Origin: an uncultured Oscillospiraceae bacterium
GTDB taxonomy: Bacteria; Bacillota; Clostridia; Oscillospirales; Acutalibacteraceae
Direction of reading: 5' to 3'
Assembly (NCBI GenBank): GCA_949293315.1
Contig: CASFCH010000004.1
Coordinates: forward strand, 1-64,000
Length of the DNA stretch: 64,000 nt
In this document: piece after piece, positions 1 through 6,658 of the stretch
How the letters are laid out: the number at the start of each line of letters is the position of its first letter
How positions within the stretch are numbered: the first letter of the stretch is position 1
Program-made: the position numbers and the translations under genes
The notes under the pieces: generated by a model
Databases searched by the model: none
Told to the model about the DNA's origin: nothing
What the model saw: only the letters and a program-made list of their open reading frames with translations

Positions 1-469
1 CCCGGATGATCTCGCCCGTCTCCATGCCGGTCTGCCCGAGAACGCCGGGGCTGAGCACACAGACCTCCCGCAGGTCCCCGAGCCCGGCCTGTTCGGCCAG
101 CTCCCGTGCAATATGGCGCGTAGCGAGCACGGTTCCCGCCGCGCGCGGCCCCAGTGCATCCGGCGTGATGCGGGTATTGCCCAGTCCGATCACCAGGACC
201 GCGCCCTGCTGCGGCAGCATGGCGGCGATCTCCTGCGCCGCAGTCTCCACGCTCTCGGGATCGTATCCCGGGACGTTCCCCAGCGGCGGCGTCGTGATCG
301 TGACGTACAGCCCCACCGCTTTCCCCAGACGGTCGGCGGCCTCCCGGGTGGCGATCCGCATTCGTGTGATATGCAGTCCGCCCTGCGTCTCCTCCTGTGT
401 TTCGATCCCATCGCCCGCGTTGCCAAGAATTTCCCGGCGCTCGATTGCAAGATCTGTTCTCCATTCCAT
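1..469 (-). CDS. gpr: GPR germination protease, N-terminal part (runs off the window)
   Basis: Spore protease that degrades small acid-soluble proteins during germination. The visible 156 residues begin MEWRTDLAIERREI and continue into the segment containing GLYVTITTPPLG and VLVIGLGNTRITPDALGPR, which are typical of the GPR/A25 peptidase family. The C-terminal half lies beyond base 1. The ATG at 469 was chosen because GGAGG lies 6-10 bases upstream. The gene diverges from rpsT, a gpr-rpsT neighbourhood common in Firmicutes. A forespore-type promoter lies just upstream. It indicates an endospore-forming host. Confidence 0.93.
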   Translation of the reverse strand, partial: MEWRTDLAIERREILGNAGDGIETQEETQGGLHITRMRIATREAADRLGKAVGLYVTITTPPLGNVPGYDPESVETAAQEIAAMLPQQGAVLVIGLGNTRITPDALGPRAAGTVLATRHIARELAEQAGLGDLREVCVLSPGVLGQTGMETGEIIR

Positions 470-492
470 TGATTCATCCTCCAGTCTGATTT

Positions 493-523
493 TATTATGG
501 GAGCGGGAATGGAAAAATATGCA
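493..523 (-). promoter_or_regulatory. Putative sigma-G/sigma-F promoter of gpr
   Basis: On the minus strand TGCATA (518-523) is followed after 18 bases by CATAATA (493-499). This is close to the forespore consensus TGMATA-N17/18-CATACTA. It lies about 25 bases upstream of the gpr start. In Bacillus subtilis gpr is known to be forespore-expressed. The assignment rests on motif match only. Confidence 0.5.
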
Positions 524-647
524 AATAGGGGTGGCTGCGGCGGGGATCAGCGGATCGTTTTCACGGGAGAATCGGCGCCCGTCGCGCTTTGTGTCACTTT
601 GACAGACAGCGGAACGGGGGCGCCTGTTCTTTTGGTGAAAAAAGAAC

Positions 648-676
648 TTGATTTTTTTGTGAAAAGATGATATCAT
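648..676 (+). promoter_or_regulatory. Sigma-A promoter of rpsT
   Basis: TTGATT (648-653), a 17-base spacer and TATCAT (671-676), about 40 bases upstream of the rpsT start. Reading by eye; no other good candidate lies between gpr and rpsT. Confidence 0.55.
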
Positions 677-718
677 TAATATCCGTGATTAGAGATTGAT
701 GCCGGAGGAGGTGTCTGT

Positions 719-976
719 ATGCCCAATATCAAATCCGCCAAAAAGCGCGTTCTCATCGGTGAGCGCAACAATGCCCGCAATAAGGCTGCCCAGTCCGCTC
801 TCAGGACGGCGCTGAAGAAGGCCAACGCCGCAATCGAGACGAACGCGGCGGACAAGGAGGAGGCTGTCAAGGTGGCGGTCAAAAAGCTTGACCATGCCGC
901 GGTCAAGGGCCTGATCCACAAGAACAATGCTGCAAATAAAAAGTCCGCTCTTGTCAAAAAGCTCAACAGGGCGTAA
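719..976 (+). CDS. rpsT: 30S ribosomal protein S20
   Basis: Primary 16S rRNA-binding protein of the small subunit. It has 85 residues, is Lys/Ala-rich and begins MPNIKSAKKRVLIGER, the conserved S20 N-terminus; the remainder is the expected helical basic repeat (NKAAQSALRTALKKAN...). Length is normal for the family. A strong GGAGGAGG site precedes the ATG. The gene is monocistronic, with its own promoter and a hairpin terminator about 45 bases after the stop. Confidence 0.97.
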   Translation: MPNIKSAKKRVLIGERNNARNKAAQSALRTALKKANAAIETNAADKEEAVKVAVKKLDHAAVKGLIHKNNAANKKSALVKKLNRA

Positions 977-1020
977 GATTTTTGGATCGGCAGTATGGTC
1001 CGGACAGCATAAGTGCAAGG

Positions 1021-1047
1021 AAACAGGATCGGTAACGGTTCTGTTTT
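1021..1047 (+). terminator. Intrinsic terminator of rpsT
   Basis: Stem AAACAGGATC (1021-1030) pairs with GGTTCTGTTT (1037-1046), with two G-U pairs. A T-rich run follows immediately. Confidence 0.75.
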
Positions 1048-1070
1048 TTGCTTTTTTAACGGGAATACTG

Positions 1071-1099
1071 TTGACATCCGCCCCTGTTTTGGGTATAAT
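1071..1099 (+). promoter_or_regulatory. Perfect-consensus sigma-A promoter
   Basis: TTGACA (1071-1076), exactly 17 bases, then TATAAT (1094-1099). It drives the 59-aa membrane peptide gene 45 bases downstream. Both hexamers and the spacer match the ideal, so strong constitutive expression is predicted. Confidence 0.85.
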
Positions 1100-1144
1100 G
1101 ACGGTGTAGTCCAAAATGTCAAATATATCGGAGGTGTATGTCCA

Positions 1145-1324
1145 ATGAAAAAGGTATTGAAGGTTCTTGCAGTGATCGCGGCGATCGCCGGCGCCTGCGC
1201 GGCCGTCTATGTCGTTGTCAACAAGGTCATGGCCAAGAAACAGTCCATCCCGAGCGATGACTATGAAAACTACGTATCCTGCTCCTGCTGCGACGACGAT
1301 TTCGTTTCCGAGACAGTCGCCTAA
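1145..1324 (+). CDS. Small single-span membrane protein with Cys-rich acidic tail
   Basis: I do not recognise a named family. The 59-residue product has a lysine-bearing N-terminus, one hydrophobic segment at about residues 6-27 (VLAVIAAIAGACAAVYVVV), a KKVMAKK-type basic stretch after it, and a tail ending NYVSCSCCDDDFVSETVA. The CxCC-DDD cluster could bind a metal or be redox active; this is inference. GGAGGT lies 9-14 bases upstream of the ATG. It has its own perfect promoter and a strong terminator, so it is a well-expressed monocistronic unit rather than a chance ORF. Confidence 0.8.
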   Translation: MKKVLKVLAVIAAIAGACAAVYVVVNKVMAKKQSIPSDDYENYVSCSCCDDDFVSETVA

Positions 1325-1340
1325 GTTCTGCAAACCACTC

Positions 1341-1369
1341 AGCGGACGGCTCCTGCCGTCCGCTTTTTC
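1341..1369 (+). terminator. Intrinsic terminator after the 59-aa membrane peptide
   Basis: Perfect 10-base stem AGCGGACGGC (1341-1350) / GCCGTCCGCT (1355-1364), loop TCCT, followed by TTTTT. Confidence 0.88.
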
Positions 1370-1396
1370 ACTGACAGGATGCAAAGGAGAATAAAA

Positions 1397-1804
1397 ATGG
1401 TGAAAATTGCAGTGACGTATGAAAACGGTGCGGTGTTTCAGCACTTTGGCCGGACGGAGTTCTTTAAAATTTATGAGACGGAGAACGGCGCCGTTCTCCG
1501 CTCGGAGGTCATCGGTACGGACGGCAACGGCCACGGTGCGTTGGCCGGATTCCTGAAGAGCCGCGGGGTGGATGTGCTCCTGTGCGGCGGCATGGGCGGC
1601 GGCGCAAAGGCCGCGCTGGCGCAGGCGGGCATTCAGGTTTTCGGCGGCGTGCATGGCAGTACGGATCAGGCGGTCGATGACTATCTTGCGGGCTGCCTGC
1701 ATTCCGATCCGAACGTCTCATGCGGCCATCACGGCCACGGCGAGGGACACGCCTGCGGCGATCACGGCTGCGGCGGCCACGGCGGCGAGAGCTGCCATTC
1801 CTGA
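1397..1804 (+). CDS. NifX/NifB-type (dinitrogenase cofactor biosynthesis family) protein with His/Cys-rich tail
   Basis: 135 residues. Residues 1-95 form the small alpha/beta domain of the Nitro_FeMo-Co family (KIAVTYENGAVFQHFGRTEFFKIYE..., later DVLLCGGMGGGAKAALAQAGIQVFGG). Members bind Fe-S or FeMo cofactor precursors, but many, like this one, occur in organisms without visible nif genes. The C-terminal 30 residues are a run of His, Gly and Cys (CGHHGHGEGHACGDHGCGG), a likely metal-binding tail. AAAGGAGA precedes the ATG at 1397; an in-frame ATG at 1379 lies upstream of this site and is unlikely to be used. Confidence 0.85.
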   Translation: MVKIAVTYENGAVFQHFGRTEFFKIYETENGAVLRSEVIGTDGNGHGALAGFLKSRGVDVLLCGGMGGGAKAALAQAGIQVFGGVHGSTDQAVDDYLAGCLHSDPNVSCGHHGHGEGHACGDHGCGGHGGESCHS

Positions 1805-1843
1805 CAGAAACATGGCGGTAACGGATTGAGGAGGAATTGAAAA

Positions 1844-2899
1844 ATGAAATGGATGAGGGCCTGTGCGCTCTGCTCTGCGGCGGTGCTGGCCGCCGCGTCA
1901 TTTTCCGGCAGCGCCAAAAGCGATTGGGAATCCAAGTATGACACCGCGCTTCCCGATCTGGACGACGGCAACTGGGTGGAGACGCTGCACACCGATTTTA
2001 CAACGATAAAAAATATGGACGAGCTGCTTGCCGCCAAGTGGGCGCCGTCCCCGCACGGGCTGCGCAATGTGGAGTACTGGTGCCCGCAGATGATCGAGTT
2101 TACGGATCAGGGCCTTGTCATCCACAGCGAGCGTCAGGAGGATCACGAGTGCGACGTCTGCGGCGTGTCCGAGGGGATCTTCACCGGCGGGATCGAGACG
2201 CGCGTCACGGGTGAAAATGCACGTCCGCTTTTCACACAGGCGTACGGCTATTTTGAGGCGACTGTGATCGTCCCGCGCGGCACGGGTATGTGGTCCGCGT
2301 TCTGGCTGCAGAGCGACTACGTTGGTAAGGTTGGCCATCAGGGGAAGGACGGCACGGAGATCGACGTCTATGAGTCCTCCTTTGGCCGCCAAAATCCGAC
2401 GCAGACCGGGCAGGCGCTGCACTATGACGCCTACGACGCGCCGTGGTACCGCAGCCAGGGCAGCGTCGCGGACGTCGGATACAATCTGTATGACGGCCAG
2501 GAACACACCTATGCCCTGAAGTGGACGCCGGAGGCGTATGTGTTCTATGTGGACGGGAAGGCCGTCTGGGCCAGCGATTACGGCGGCGTTTCCACGGTAC
2601 CGGAGTGTCTGCGCCTGACGGTCGAGATCCGTCCGGACAAGGTGGGGCCGTATGCCCAGGACCTCGGACCGTTTGAAAATCACAGCGACGGTACAAACGA
2701 CTTTATCATCAAGGACGTCAAGGTCTATCAGAACAACGGCTATGTCGCCTCCGTCAAGTCCGACGAGGATTACAAGGATCTGGAAAAGACCTTTATCGGC
2801 CTGATCGCGGCGGCGTCCGCCGTCGGCGCTGCGGCGCTGATCACGGGCGCGGTGTTCGCCGTGAAGGCCATCCGTAGGAGAAAATCCAAAAACAAGTAA
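1844..2899 (+). CDS. Glycoside hydrolase family 16 protein, membrane anchored
   Basis: 351 residues: signal peptide at about 1-24, a GH16 laminarinase/beta-glucanase jelly-roll domain at about 40-300, then a hydrophobic helix at about 317-340 with a basic end (RRRKSKNK). The GH16 catalytic signature is intact as GTEIDVYES, with nucleophile E172, D174 and acid/base E177. The product is predicted to be an extracellular beta-1,3/1,4-glucanase or transglycosylase tethered to the membrane; substrate cannot be read from sequence. GAGGAATTG precedes the ATG. An intrinsic terminator follows about 50 bases after the stop. Confidence 0.88.
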   Translation: MKWMRACALCSAAVLAAASFSGSAKSDWESKYDTALPDLDDGNWVETLHTDFTTIKNMDELLAAKWAPSPHGLRNVEYWCPQMIEFTDQGLVIHSERQEDHECDVCGVSEGIFTGGIETRVTGENARPLFTQAYGYFEATVIVPRGTGMWSAFWLQSDYVGKVGHQGKDGTEIDVYESSFGRQNPTQTGQALHYDAYDAPWYRSQGSVADVGYNLYDGQEHTYALKWTPEAYVFYVDGKAVWASDYGGVSTVPECLRLTVEIRPDKVGPYAQDLGPFENHSDGTNDFIIKDVKVYQNNGYVASVKSDEDYKDLEKTFIGLIAAASAVGAAALITGAVFAVKAIRRRKSKNK

Positions 2900-2948
2900 G
2901 GAAAAAGAGGGGACGGCGCTTGAACGGCGCCCGTCCGGACAGCGTTGC

Positions 2949-2976
2949 GCCCGGCAGTTTTCTGCCGGGCTTTTTT
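2949..2976 (+). terminator. Intrinsic terminator of the GH16 gene
   Basis: Nine-base perfect stem GCCCGGCAG / CTGCCGGGC with a TTTT loop, followed by TTTTTT. Confidence 0.88.
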
Positions 2977-3044
2977 CAGCTGCGTGATTCTGCGGTGAAT
3001 GACGGCTGCGCGTCTCAATCGCAAGCCCTTTCCCCGGGCGAACA

Positions 3045-3087
3045 TTTTTCTATTGGATGGCGGTTCGGATATGATTGAATAGAAAAA
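3045..3087. repeat. 10-bp inverted repeat in the recombinase promoter region
   Basis: TTTTTCTATT (3045-3054) and AATAGAAAAA (3078-3087) are perfect inverted copies about 23 bases apart. They bracket a possible -10 element TATGAT (3069-3074). This could be an operator for autoregulation of the recombinase gene or a weak terminator; the function is inferred. Confidence 0.45.
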
Positions 3088-3102
3088 AAGATCGGGGAAA
3101 GG

Positions 3103-3729
3103 TTGGACGGGAAAATGAAAATTTATGGATATGTCCGGGTTTCCGGAGCGGATCAGAATGAGGACAGGCAGCTGGACCTGATGGCGTCGCTCGGGATCGC
3201 GCCGGAACGGATCTTTGCGGAACACAGGAGTGGGAAAAATGCCCGCAGGCCCCAGCTGCGCCGGCTGATGGAGACGGTCCGGCCCGGCGATACGGTGGTG
3301 GTGGAGAGCATCAGCCGGTTTGCCCGGAATACGCGGGATCTGCTGGAGCTGACGGAGCGGCTGGCCGCAGGCGGGGTGGAATTTGTCAGCCAAAAGGAGC
3401 ACATCGACACCACGACCCCGACGGGGAAATTTATGCTCACGGTATTTGGAGCCGTTGCGGAGCTGGAGCGCGCGTACCTGCTCCAGCGGCAGGCGGAGGG
3501 GATCGCGGCCGCCAAACGGCGGGGAAAGCATCTGGGCCGCCCGGCGGCGGAGATGCCGGAATGCTTTGGGGAGCTGGTGGACGCGTGGGAGAGGAAGACG
3601 CTTCCGCTGGCGGAGGTCCTCCGGCAGTGCGGCGGGATCAGCGAGGCCACCTTTTACCGGCGGCTGGCCGAGTACCGCGCGAAACGGGAAGAGGAAACAA
3701 AATCCGCTCTCAAAAGGTGTACCTTTTGA
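3103..3729 (+). CDS. Small serine recombinase (Hin/Gin-like DNA invertase or resolvase)
   Basis: Site-specific recombinase of the resolvase/invertase family. From the ATG at 3115, catalytic Ser10 lies in YVRVSGADQN, Arg8, Arg68 and Arg71 lie in ESISRFARNTRDL, the E-helix contains ELERAYLLQRQAEGI at about 116-130, and a C-terminal HTH at about 165-190 ends ISEATFYRRL. At 204-208 residues it matches Hin/Gin/TnpR. The start is uncertain: TTG 3103 sits directly against GGGGAAAGG, while ATG 3115 has GGACGGG at 4 bases. The last codons and the TGA stop (3727-3729) lie inside the palindromic site IRL. No transposase or cargo accompanies it; the inverted sites and surface operon downstream argue for a dedicated invertase. 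Confidence 0.9.
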   Translation: MDGKMKIYGYVRVSGADQNEDRQLDLMASLGIAPERIFAEHRSGKNARRPQLRRLMETVRPGDTVVVESISRFARNTRDLLELTERLAAGGVEFVSQKEHIDTTTPTGKFMLTVFGAVAELERAYLLQRQAEGIAAAKRRGKHLGRPAAEMPECFGELVDAWERKTLPLAEVLRQCGGISEATFYRRLAEYRAKREEETKSALKRCTF

Positions 3730-3740
3730 GAGCGGATTTT
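3699..3740. repeat. Long palindrome IRL: candidate recombination site and recombinase terminator
   Basis: Twenty-base arms (3699-3718 and 3721-3740) flank a two-base centre GT (3719-3720). The inner half-site is CTCTCAAAAGGT. The 24 bp at 3708-3731 recur inverted at 3856-3879. A two-base asymmetric centre inside about 24-26 bp of dyad symmetry is the architecture of Hin/Gin crossover sites, whose half-sites also carry a TCAAAA tract. Followed by T residues, the palindrome should also act as a terminator for the recombinase mRNA in the orientation shown. Confidence 0.8.
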
Positions 3741-3749
3741 TTCACCCTC

Positions 3750-3778
3750 AGTATACCACAGCCTTTGACAAATTACAA
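3750..3778 (-). promoter_or_regulatory. Leftward promoter inside the invertible segment
   Basis: On the minus strand TTGTAA (3773-3778), 17 bases, TATACT (3750-3755), with an extended -10 TGG immediately upstream. It overlaps the rightward promoter. In the inverted state it would face the surface operon. Confidence 0.45.
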
Positions 3779-3794
3779 GGGAAACGGATAAAAT
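3765..3794 (+). promoter_or_regulatory. Rightward promoter inside the invertible segment
   Basis: TTGACA (3765-3770), 18 bases, TAAAAT (3789-3794). It points at the gene starting at 3898, with a predicted transcript start near 3801. The -35 is a perfect match. Confidence 0.6.
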
Positions 3795-3855
3795 CGCCCC
3801 GGCTCCCCATCGATTTTGACAAAAAACGGCCCTGTGTGCAAATATCAAAAGGATT

Positions 3856-3879
3856 TCTCAAAAGGTACACCTTTTGAGA
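3856..3879. repeat. IRR: inverted copy of the 24-bp recombination site
   Basis: Half-site TCTCAAAAGGT (3856-3866), centre AC (3867-3868), then the complementary half-site (3869-3879). It is the exact reverse complement of 3708-3731, so the GT/AC centre gives the two sites opposite polarity. For serine recombinases this predicts inversion rather than deletion. It ends four bases before the GGGGAGG ribosome-binding site of the next gene. Confidence 0.8.
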
Positions 3880-3897
3880 CGAGGGGAGGAAAAATGT

Positions 3898-4227
3898 ATG
3901 ACGCAAAAAGGAGAGGTCCGTATTTTCAGCGCGCCGGATTATCCGGAATGGTCTAAGCTGGGGTATTCGGCAGTTCCTGCGGAGCCGGAAATTGGACAGG
4001 GGAACAGTGCGGTAAGCCTGACGACGTATGCCATATATTCGGCAGACGGCGCGGCGGAGGTGTGTTCCCAAATCCGCAGAATCCTGCGGGCCGCCGGTGT
4101 TCCGGTCGAAACCGTGCAGGGGAACGAGTTCCAATGTATCCGCCCGGAGGCGCTGTTGGAGGTGCTTGACGCCGTGGCGCGGCTTCAGGGCAACCCTGAG
4201 GGGATTGAAAAAAAGTACGCCAATTAA
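3898..4227 (+). CDS. Hypothetical 109-aa protein, first gene behind the candidate switch
   Basis: I do not recognise this protein. It begins MTQKGEVRIFSAPDYPEW, has no signal peptide or membrane span, and ends with a helical segment (SQIRRILRAAGVPVETVQG...ALLEVLDAVARLQGNPEG). GGGAGGA lies seven bases before the ATG at 3898; an overlapping ATG at 3894 is in another frame. The gene begins 19 bases after IRR, so its leader would carry the IRR hairpin. It is followed after 86 bases by a surface-protein gene on the same strand, suggesting an operon. Confidence 0.7.
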   Translation: MTQKGEVRIFSAPDYPEWSKLGYSAVPAEPEIGQGNSAVSLTTYAIYSADGAAEVCSQIRRILRAAGVPVETVQGNEFQCIRPEALLEVLDAVARLQGNPEGIEKKYAN

Positions 4228-4240
4228 CATTTTATTTGCA

Positions 4241-4265
4241 CCCCCGCCCAAAACAGCGGCGGGGG
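4241..4265 (+). other. Intergenic hairpin without T tract
   Basis: CCCCCGCC (4241-4248) pairs with GGCGGGGG (4258-4265). No T run follows, so it is more likely an mRNA-processing or partial attenuation structure than a terminator between the 109-aa gene and the surface-protein gene. Confidence 0.5.
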
Positions 4266-4313
4266 ATCCCATGATCCGCCAACCAAAATCATTGCGGAAA
4301 AGAGGAATGAATC

Positions 4314-5939
4314 ATGAAAAAAACAGTGTGCGCCCTGCTCTGTGCGGCGATCGTATGCGGCCTGTGCGGCGGCATAGCATTCCAGGCCAAGGCCGCGGGC
4401 GAGGTTTACGTCACGCACAATTTTCCATCGTCGATCAAGCTGGGAGATAATTTAGCAGACCTTCCAGATACCAAGCTGTATTATCATAATGTCCCATATG
4501 ACATAATCGCGCCATTTGAAGATATTCAAGGGCCGCCCGATATTTCTCCTGGTGGAGCCGGAGGACCTATGGAATACGATGTTGATTCGCAGGGAAATGT
4601 TTCCTATGATGTATTTCGCTACGACGATTGGACTCCTGCTTACCCCGGAGAGTGGGTAATTACTCCTGAAATTTTGGGGCTCCGGGAGCCTTACCCCGGA
4701 GAGGCAGAAGGCGGGTTTGATGGGTATTATAAAGAGGTTGGAAAAGAAACACTGGAAAACAGCAAAATTAAAGTTGTTATTGAAAAGCCGGTTATTACTA
4801 CAAATGCGCCGTCAAGCGTCAAGATCGGCAGTACGATTCGATTGACCACCGCACTGACCAATCACCATATTAAAAACAAAAAAGTCGCTGATTATGCCGA
4901 GGCTCTTGCGCACGATCAAGATCCGAACTTTCATATCTCCAATGACGATTGGGCCAATACGGATAAATATTTTGCCTATCAGCCCTCTGTCACAGTGATC
5001 GAGGGGAAGGAGCTGGTCCGGCAGAGCGATCAGGATTACAGCAACACGCTCTCCACCAGCGAGACCCTGACCTTTACCGGAGCCGGAACCGTACAGCTCA
5101 AGATTGTTTATCATCAAATTAACACATCTGGTTCAAGATTAGTGCTGGGAGGAGACGGGTTTTGGGGAGGCCAACCCGAAAAAAATGTCTACGAAGACCA
5201 CCGATACCACCCTGAAAAAATCATCACTATCAATGTGACCGATCCCAACGCCAAGCCCTCCTCTCCCTCCGGCGGCGGAACGACCGCGCCGGGGAAGGAT
5301 TCCGCTTCCCCCTCCGGCGGGAGCACGCAGCCGGGCGCTGCGGAGGGGACGACACAGGTTCCCGATATCCCCAAGGTGGACGACCAGCCTGTGATCGTCG
5401 TCAGTGAGGAGACGGGCATCCGCGTCGGCGCACAGCAGGGTGTGCTCCCGGACGGCACGGAGCTGTCCGCTTCCCCTGTCACGCAGGGGGAGACGTTCGA
5501 CCGTGTGGAGAGCCTGATGACGGAGATTGCCGACCGTTTCTCGGTTTTCGACCTCGCACTTGAGAGCGGCGGGGTACGGGTTCAGCCGAATGGGAAGGTG
5601 ACCGTCTCCATCCCCATCCCGGAGGGGTATGACCGCAGCCGGCTGGCGATCTACTACATGGACGAAAATGGGGTGAAAACAGAGCTGCCCTGCGCGGTGG
5701 ACGGCGATTCGGTCACCTTTGAAACCGATCACTTCAGCACCTATGTCGTGGCGGAAAAAACCGCCGCAGCGATCGCATCCGAGCGGGATTCATCGGAAGC
5801 CGCAGCAGCAGAGGATCAGCCCGCGGAGGGGAGCGCTCCTTCCGCCCTGTGGATCACCCTTGGCATTCTGGGTGCAGTCCTGGTGGCCGGAGCCGTCATT
5901 GCCGCCGTTCTGATTCGCAGGCGGCGTGTCCAAAAATAA
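4314..5939 (+). CDS. Cell-surface protein with signal peptide and C-terminal membrane anchor
   Basis: 541 residues. Signal peptide at about 1-25 (ALLCAAIVCGLCGGIAFQAKA), an extracellular region, a Ser/Pro/Gly/Thr linker at about 316-350 (PSSPSGGGTTAPGKDSASPS), a second domain ending DSVTFETDHFSTYVVAEK, which resembles repeats seen in clostridial surface proteins, then a transmembrane helix at about 510-532 and an RRRRVQK stop-transfer end. There is no LPxTG motif. Bases about 4430-4990 are visibly AT-richer than the flanking GC-rich coding sequence, as if the outer domain had been replaced by recombination. No enzyme motif is seen. It lies downstream of the candidate inversion switch and just upstream of a lipoprotein gene. 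Confidence 0.85.
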   Translation: MKKTVCALLCAAIVCGLCGGIAFQAKAAGEVYVTHNFPSSIKLGDNLADLPDTKLYYHNVPYDIIAPFEDIQGPPDISPGGAGGPMEYDVDSQGNVSYDVFRYDDWTPAYPGEWVITPEILGLREPYPGEAEGGFDGYYKEVGKETLENSKIKVVIEKPVITTNAPSSVKIGSTIRLTTALTNHHIKNKKVADYAEALAHDQDPNFHISNDDWANTDKYFAYQPSVTVIEGKELVRQSDQDYSNTLSTSETLTFTGAGTVQLKIVYHQINTSGSRLVLGGDGFWGGQPEKNVYEDHRYHPEKIITINVTDPNAKPSSPSGGGTTAPGKDSASPSGGSTQPGAAEGTTQVPDIPKVDDQPVIVVSEETGIRVGAQQGVLPDGTELSASPVTQGETFDRVESLMTEIADRFSVFDLALESGGVRVQPNGKVTVSIPIPEGYDRSRLAIYYMDENGVKTELPCAVDGDSVTFETDHFSTYVVAEKTAAAIASERDSSEAAAAEDQPAEGSAPSALWITLGILGAVLVAGAVIAAVLIRRRRVQK

Positions 5940-5959
5940 TAGAACAGGGGGTAACATCC

Positions 5960-6655
5960 ATGCGAAAGGCAATTGCCTGCTTCGGCCTCTTTCTGGCCGG
6001 AAGCATCTTTCTCACCGCATTTGCGGGATGCGGAAGCGACGGTGCGGCCGAGACGACTGAATCCGGATCAACCGTGCCGCCCGCGACATCTGCGGAAACT
6101 GAAGTGCAGATTCCGACGGAAGCGCAGCCGGAACCCACCACCGTACAGCAGGAGCCAGGCACCGAACAGCTCACAACCGCAGCCCGTCCTCAAGCGCAGC
6201 CAATCACAATCAATCCGTCGGCTTTTTCGGAGCTCGGGATGACTTATGGAGAGATCAGTCAAAAATATGGCGCGATCATTGACAAGGGATTTTGGAACGG
6301 CGGATATTATTTTGAATTTGAAAAAGCACCGCATCATCTCTATTTTTTTGAGGAATTCAGCAATATAGGCGCTTATACCGGGCAGAAACAGCCGGAGGAT
6401 CATGATCGCTGCAACGTCCTTTACACCACGGCGGGCGAATTGTTTTCGAATTTTGCAGATTCAGCCGACATTTTAACGGTTGAGAAGGATACGGGAATTC
6501 CCTTTGAGGTTGGGGAAAACCTTGGCACGAGTGGGAATTATGCGTATTTTGTCTATCAGGATTTTGAATTTCGAATTGAACTTGGCGATCATACAAAGAC
6601 CATTCTCTCGGATATGTCCATAGTGATCCAATCCCATAATCGCGGAATCGCCTGA
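5960..6655 (+). CDS. Hypothetical lipoprotein
   Basis: 231 residues. The N-terminus MRKAIACFGLFLAGSIFLTAFAGC is a type II signal peptide with lipobox FAGC, followed by a Thr/Pro/Gln/Glu-rich linker to about residue 80 and a folded domain beginning ELGMTYGEISQKYG, an opening seen in several small Firmicutes lipoproteins. The distal half is AT-richer than the N-terminal half. It starts 20 bases after the surface-protein stop behind a purine-rich GGGGG site, so the two are co-transcribed. Probable role: cell-envelope partner of the 541-aa protein; function unknown. Confidence 0.8.
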   Translation: MRKAIACFGLFLAGSIFLTAFAGCGSDGAAETTESGSTVPPATSAETEVQIPTEAQPEPTTVQQEPGTEQLTTAARPQAQPITINPSAFSELGMTYGEISQKYGAIIDKGFWNGGYYFEFEKAPHHLYFFEEFSNIGAYTGQKQPEDHDRCNVLYTTAGELFSNFADSADILTVEKDTGIPFEVGENLGTSGNYAYFVYQDFEFRIELGDHTKTILSDMSIVIQSHNRGIA

Positions 6656-6658
6656 TTA

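Larger units (their letters stand above)
3732..3855. other. Candidate invertible promoter segment
   Basis: A 124-bp non-coding stretch between two inverted copies of the same 24-bp site, AT-rich compared with neighbours. It contains promoter-like elements on both strands (see the separate entries). Inversion would exchange which promoter faces the downstream operon. It would also change the sequence after IRL from AGCGGATTTTTT to AATCCTTTTGAT and so remove the terminator's lower stem and T tract. The assignment is inferred from architecture; no inverted form can be seen in one sequence. Confidence 0.65.

Noticed and set aside
3103..3729. Recombinase as a Tn3-type resolvase with a res site
   Set aside because: No transposase or terminal repeats are nearby, and the two palindromes have opposite core polarity, which fits inversion rather than resolution.
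3816..3846. Third promoter-like TTGACA at 3816 in the invertible segment
   Set aside because: No acceptable -10 at 16-18 bases; the best hexamers match three of six positions.
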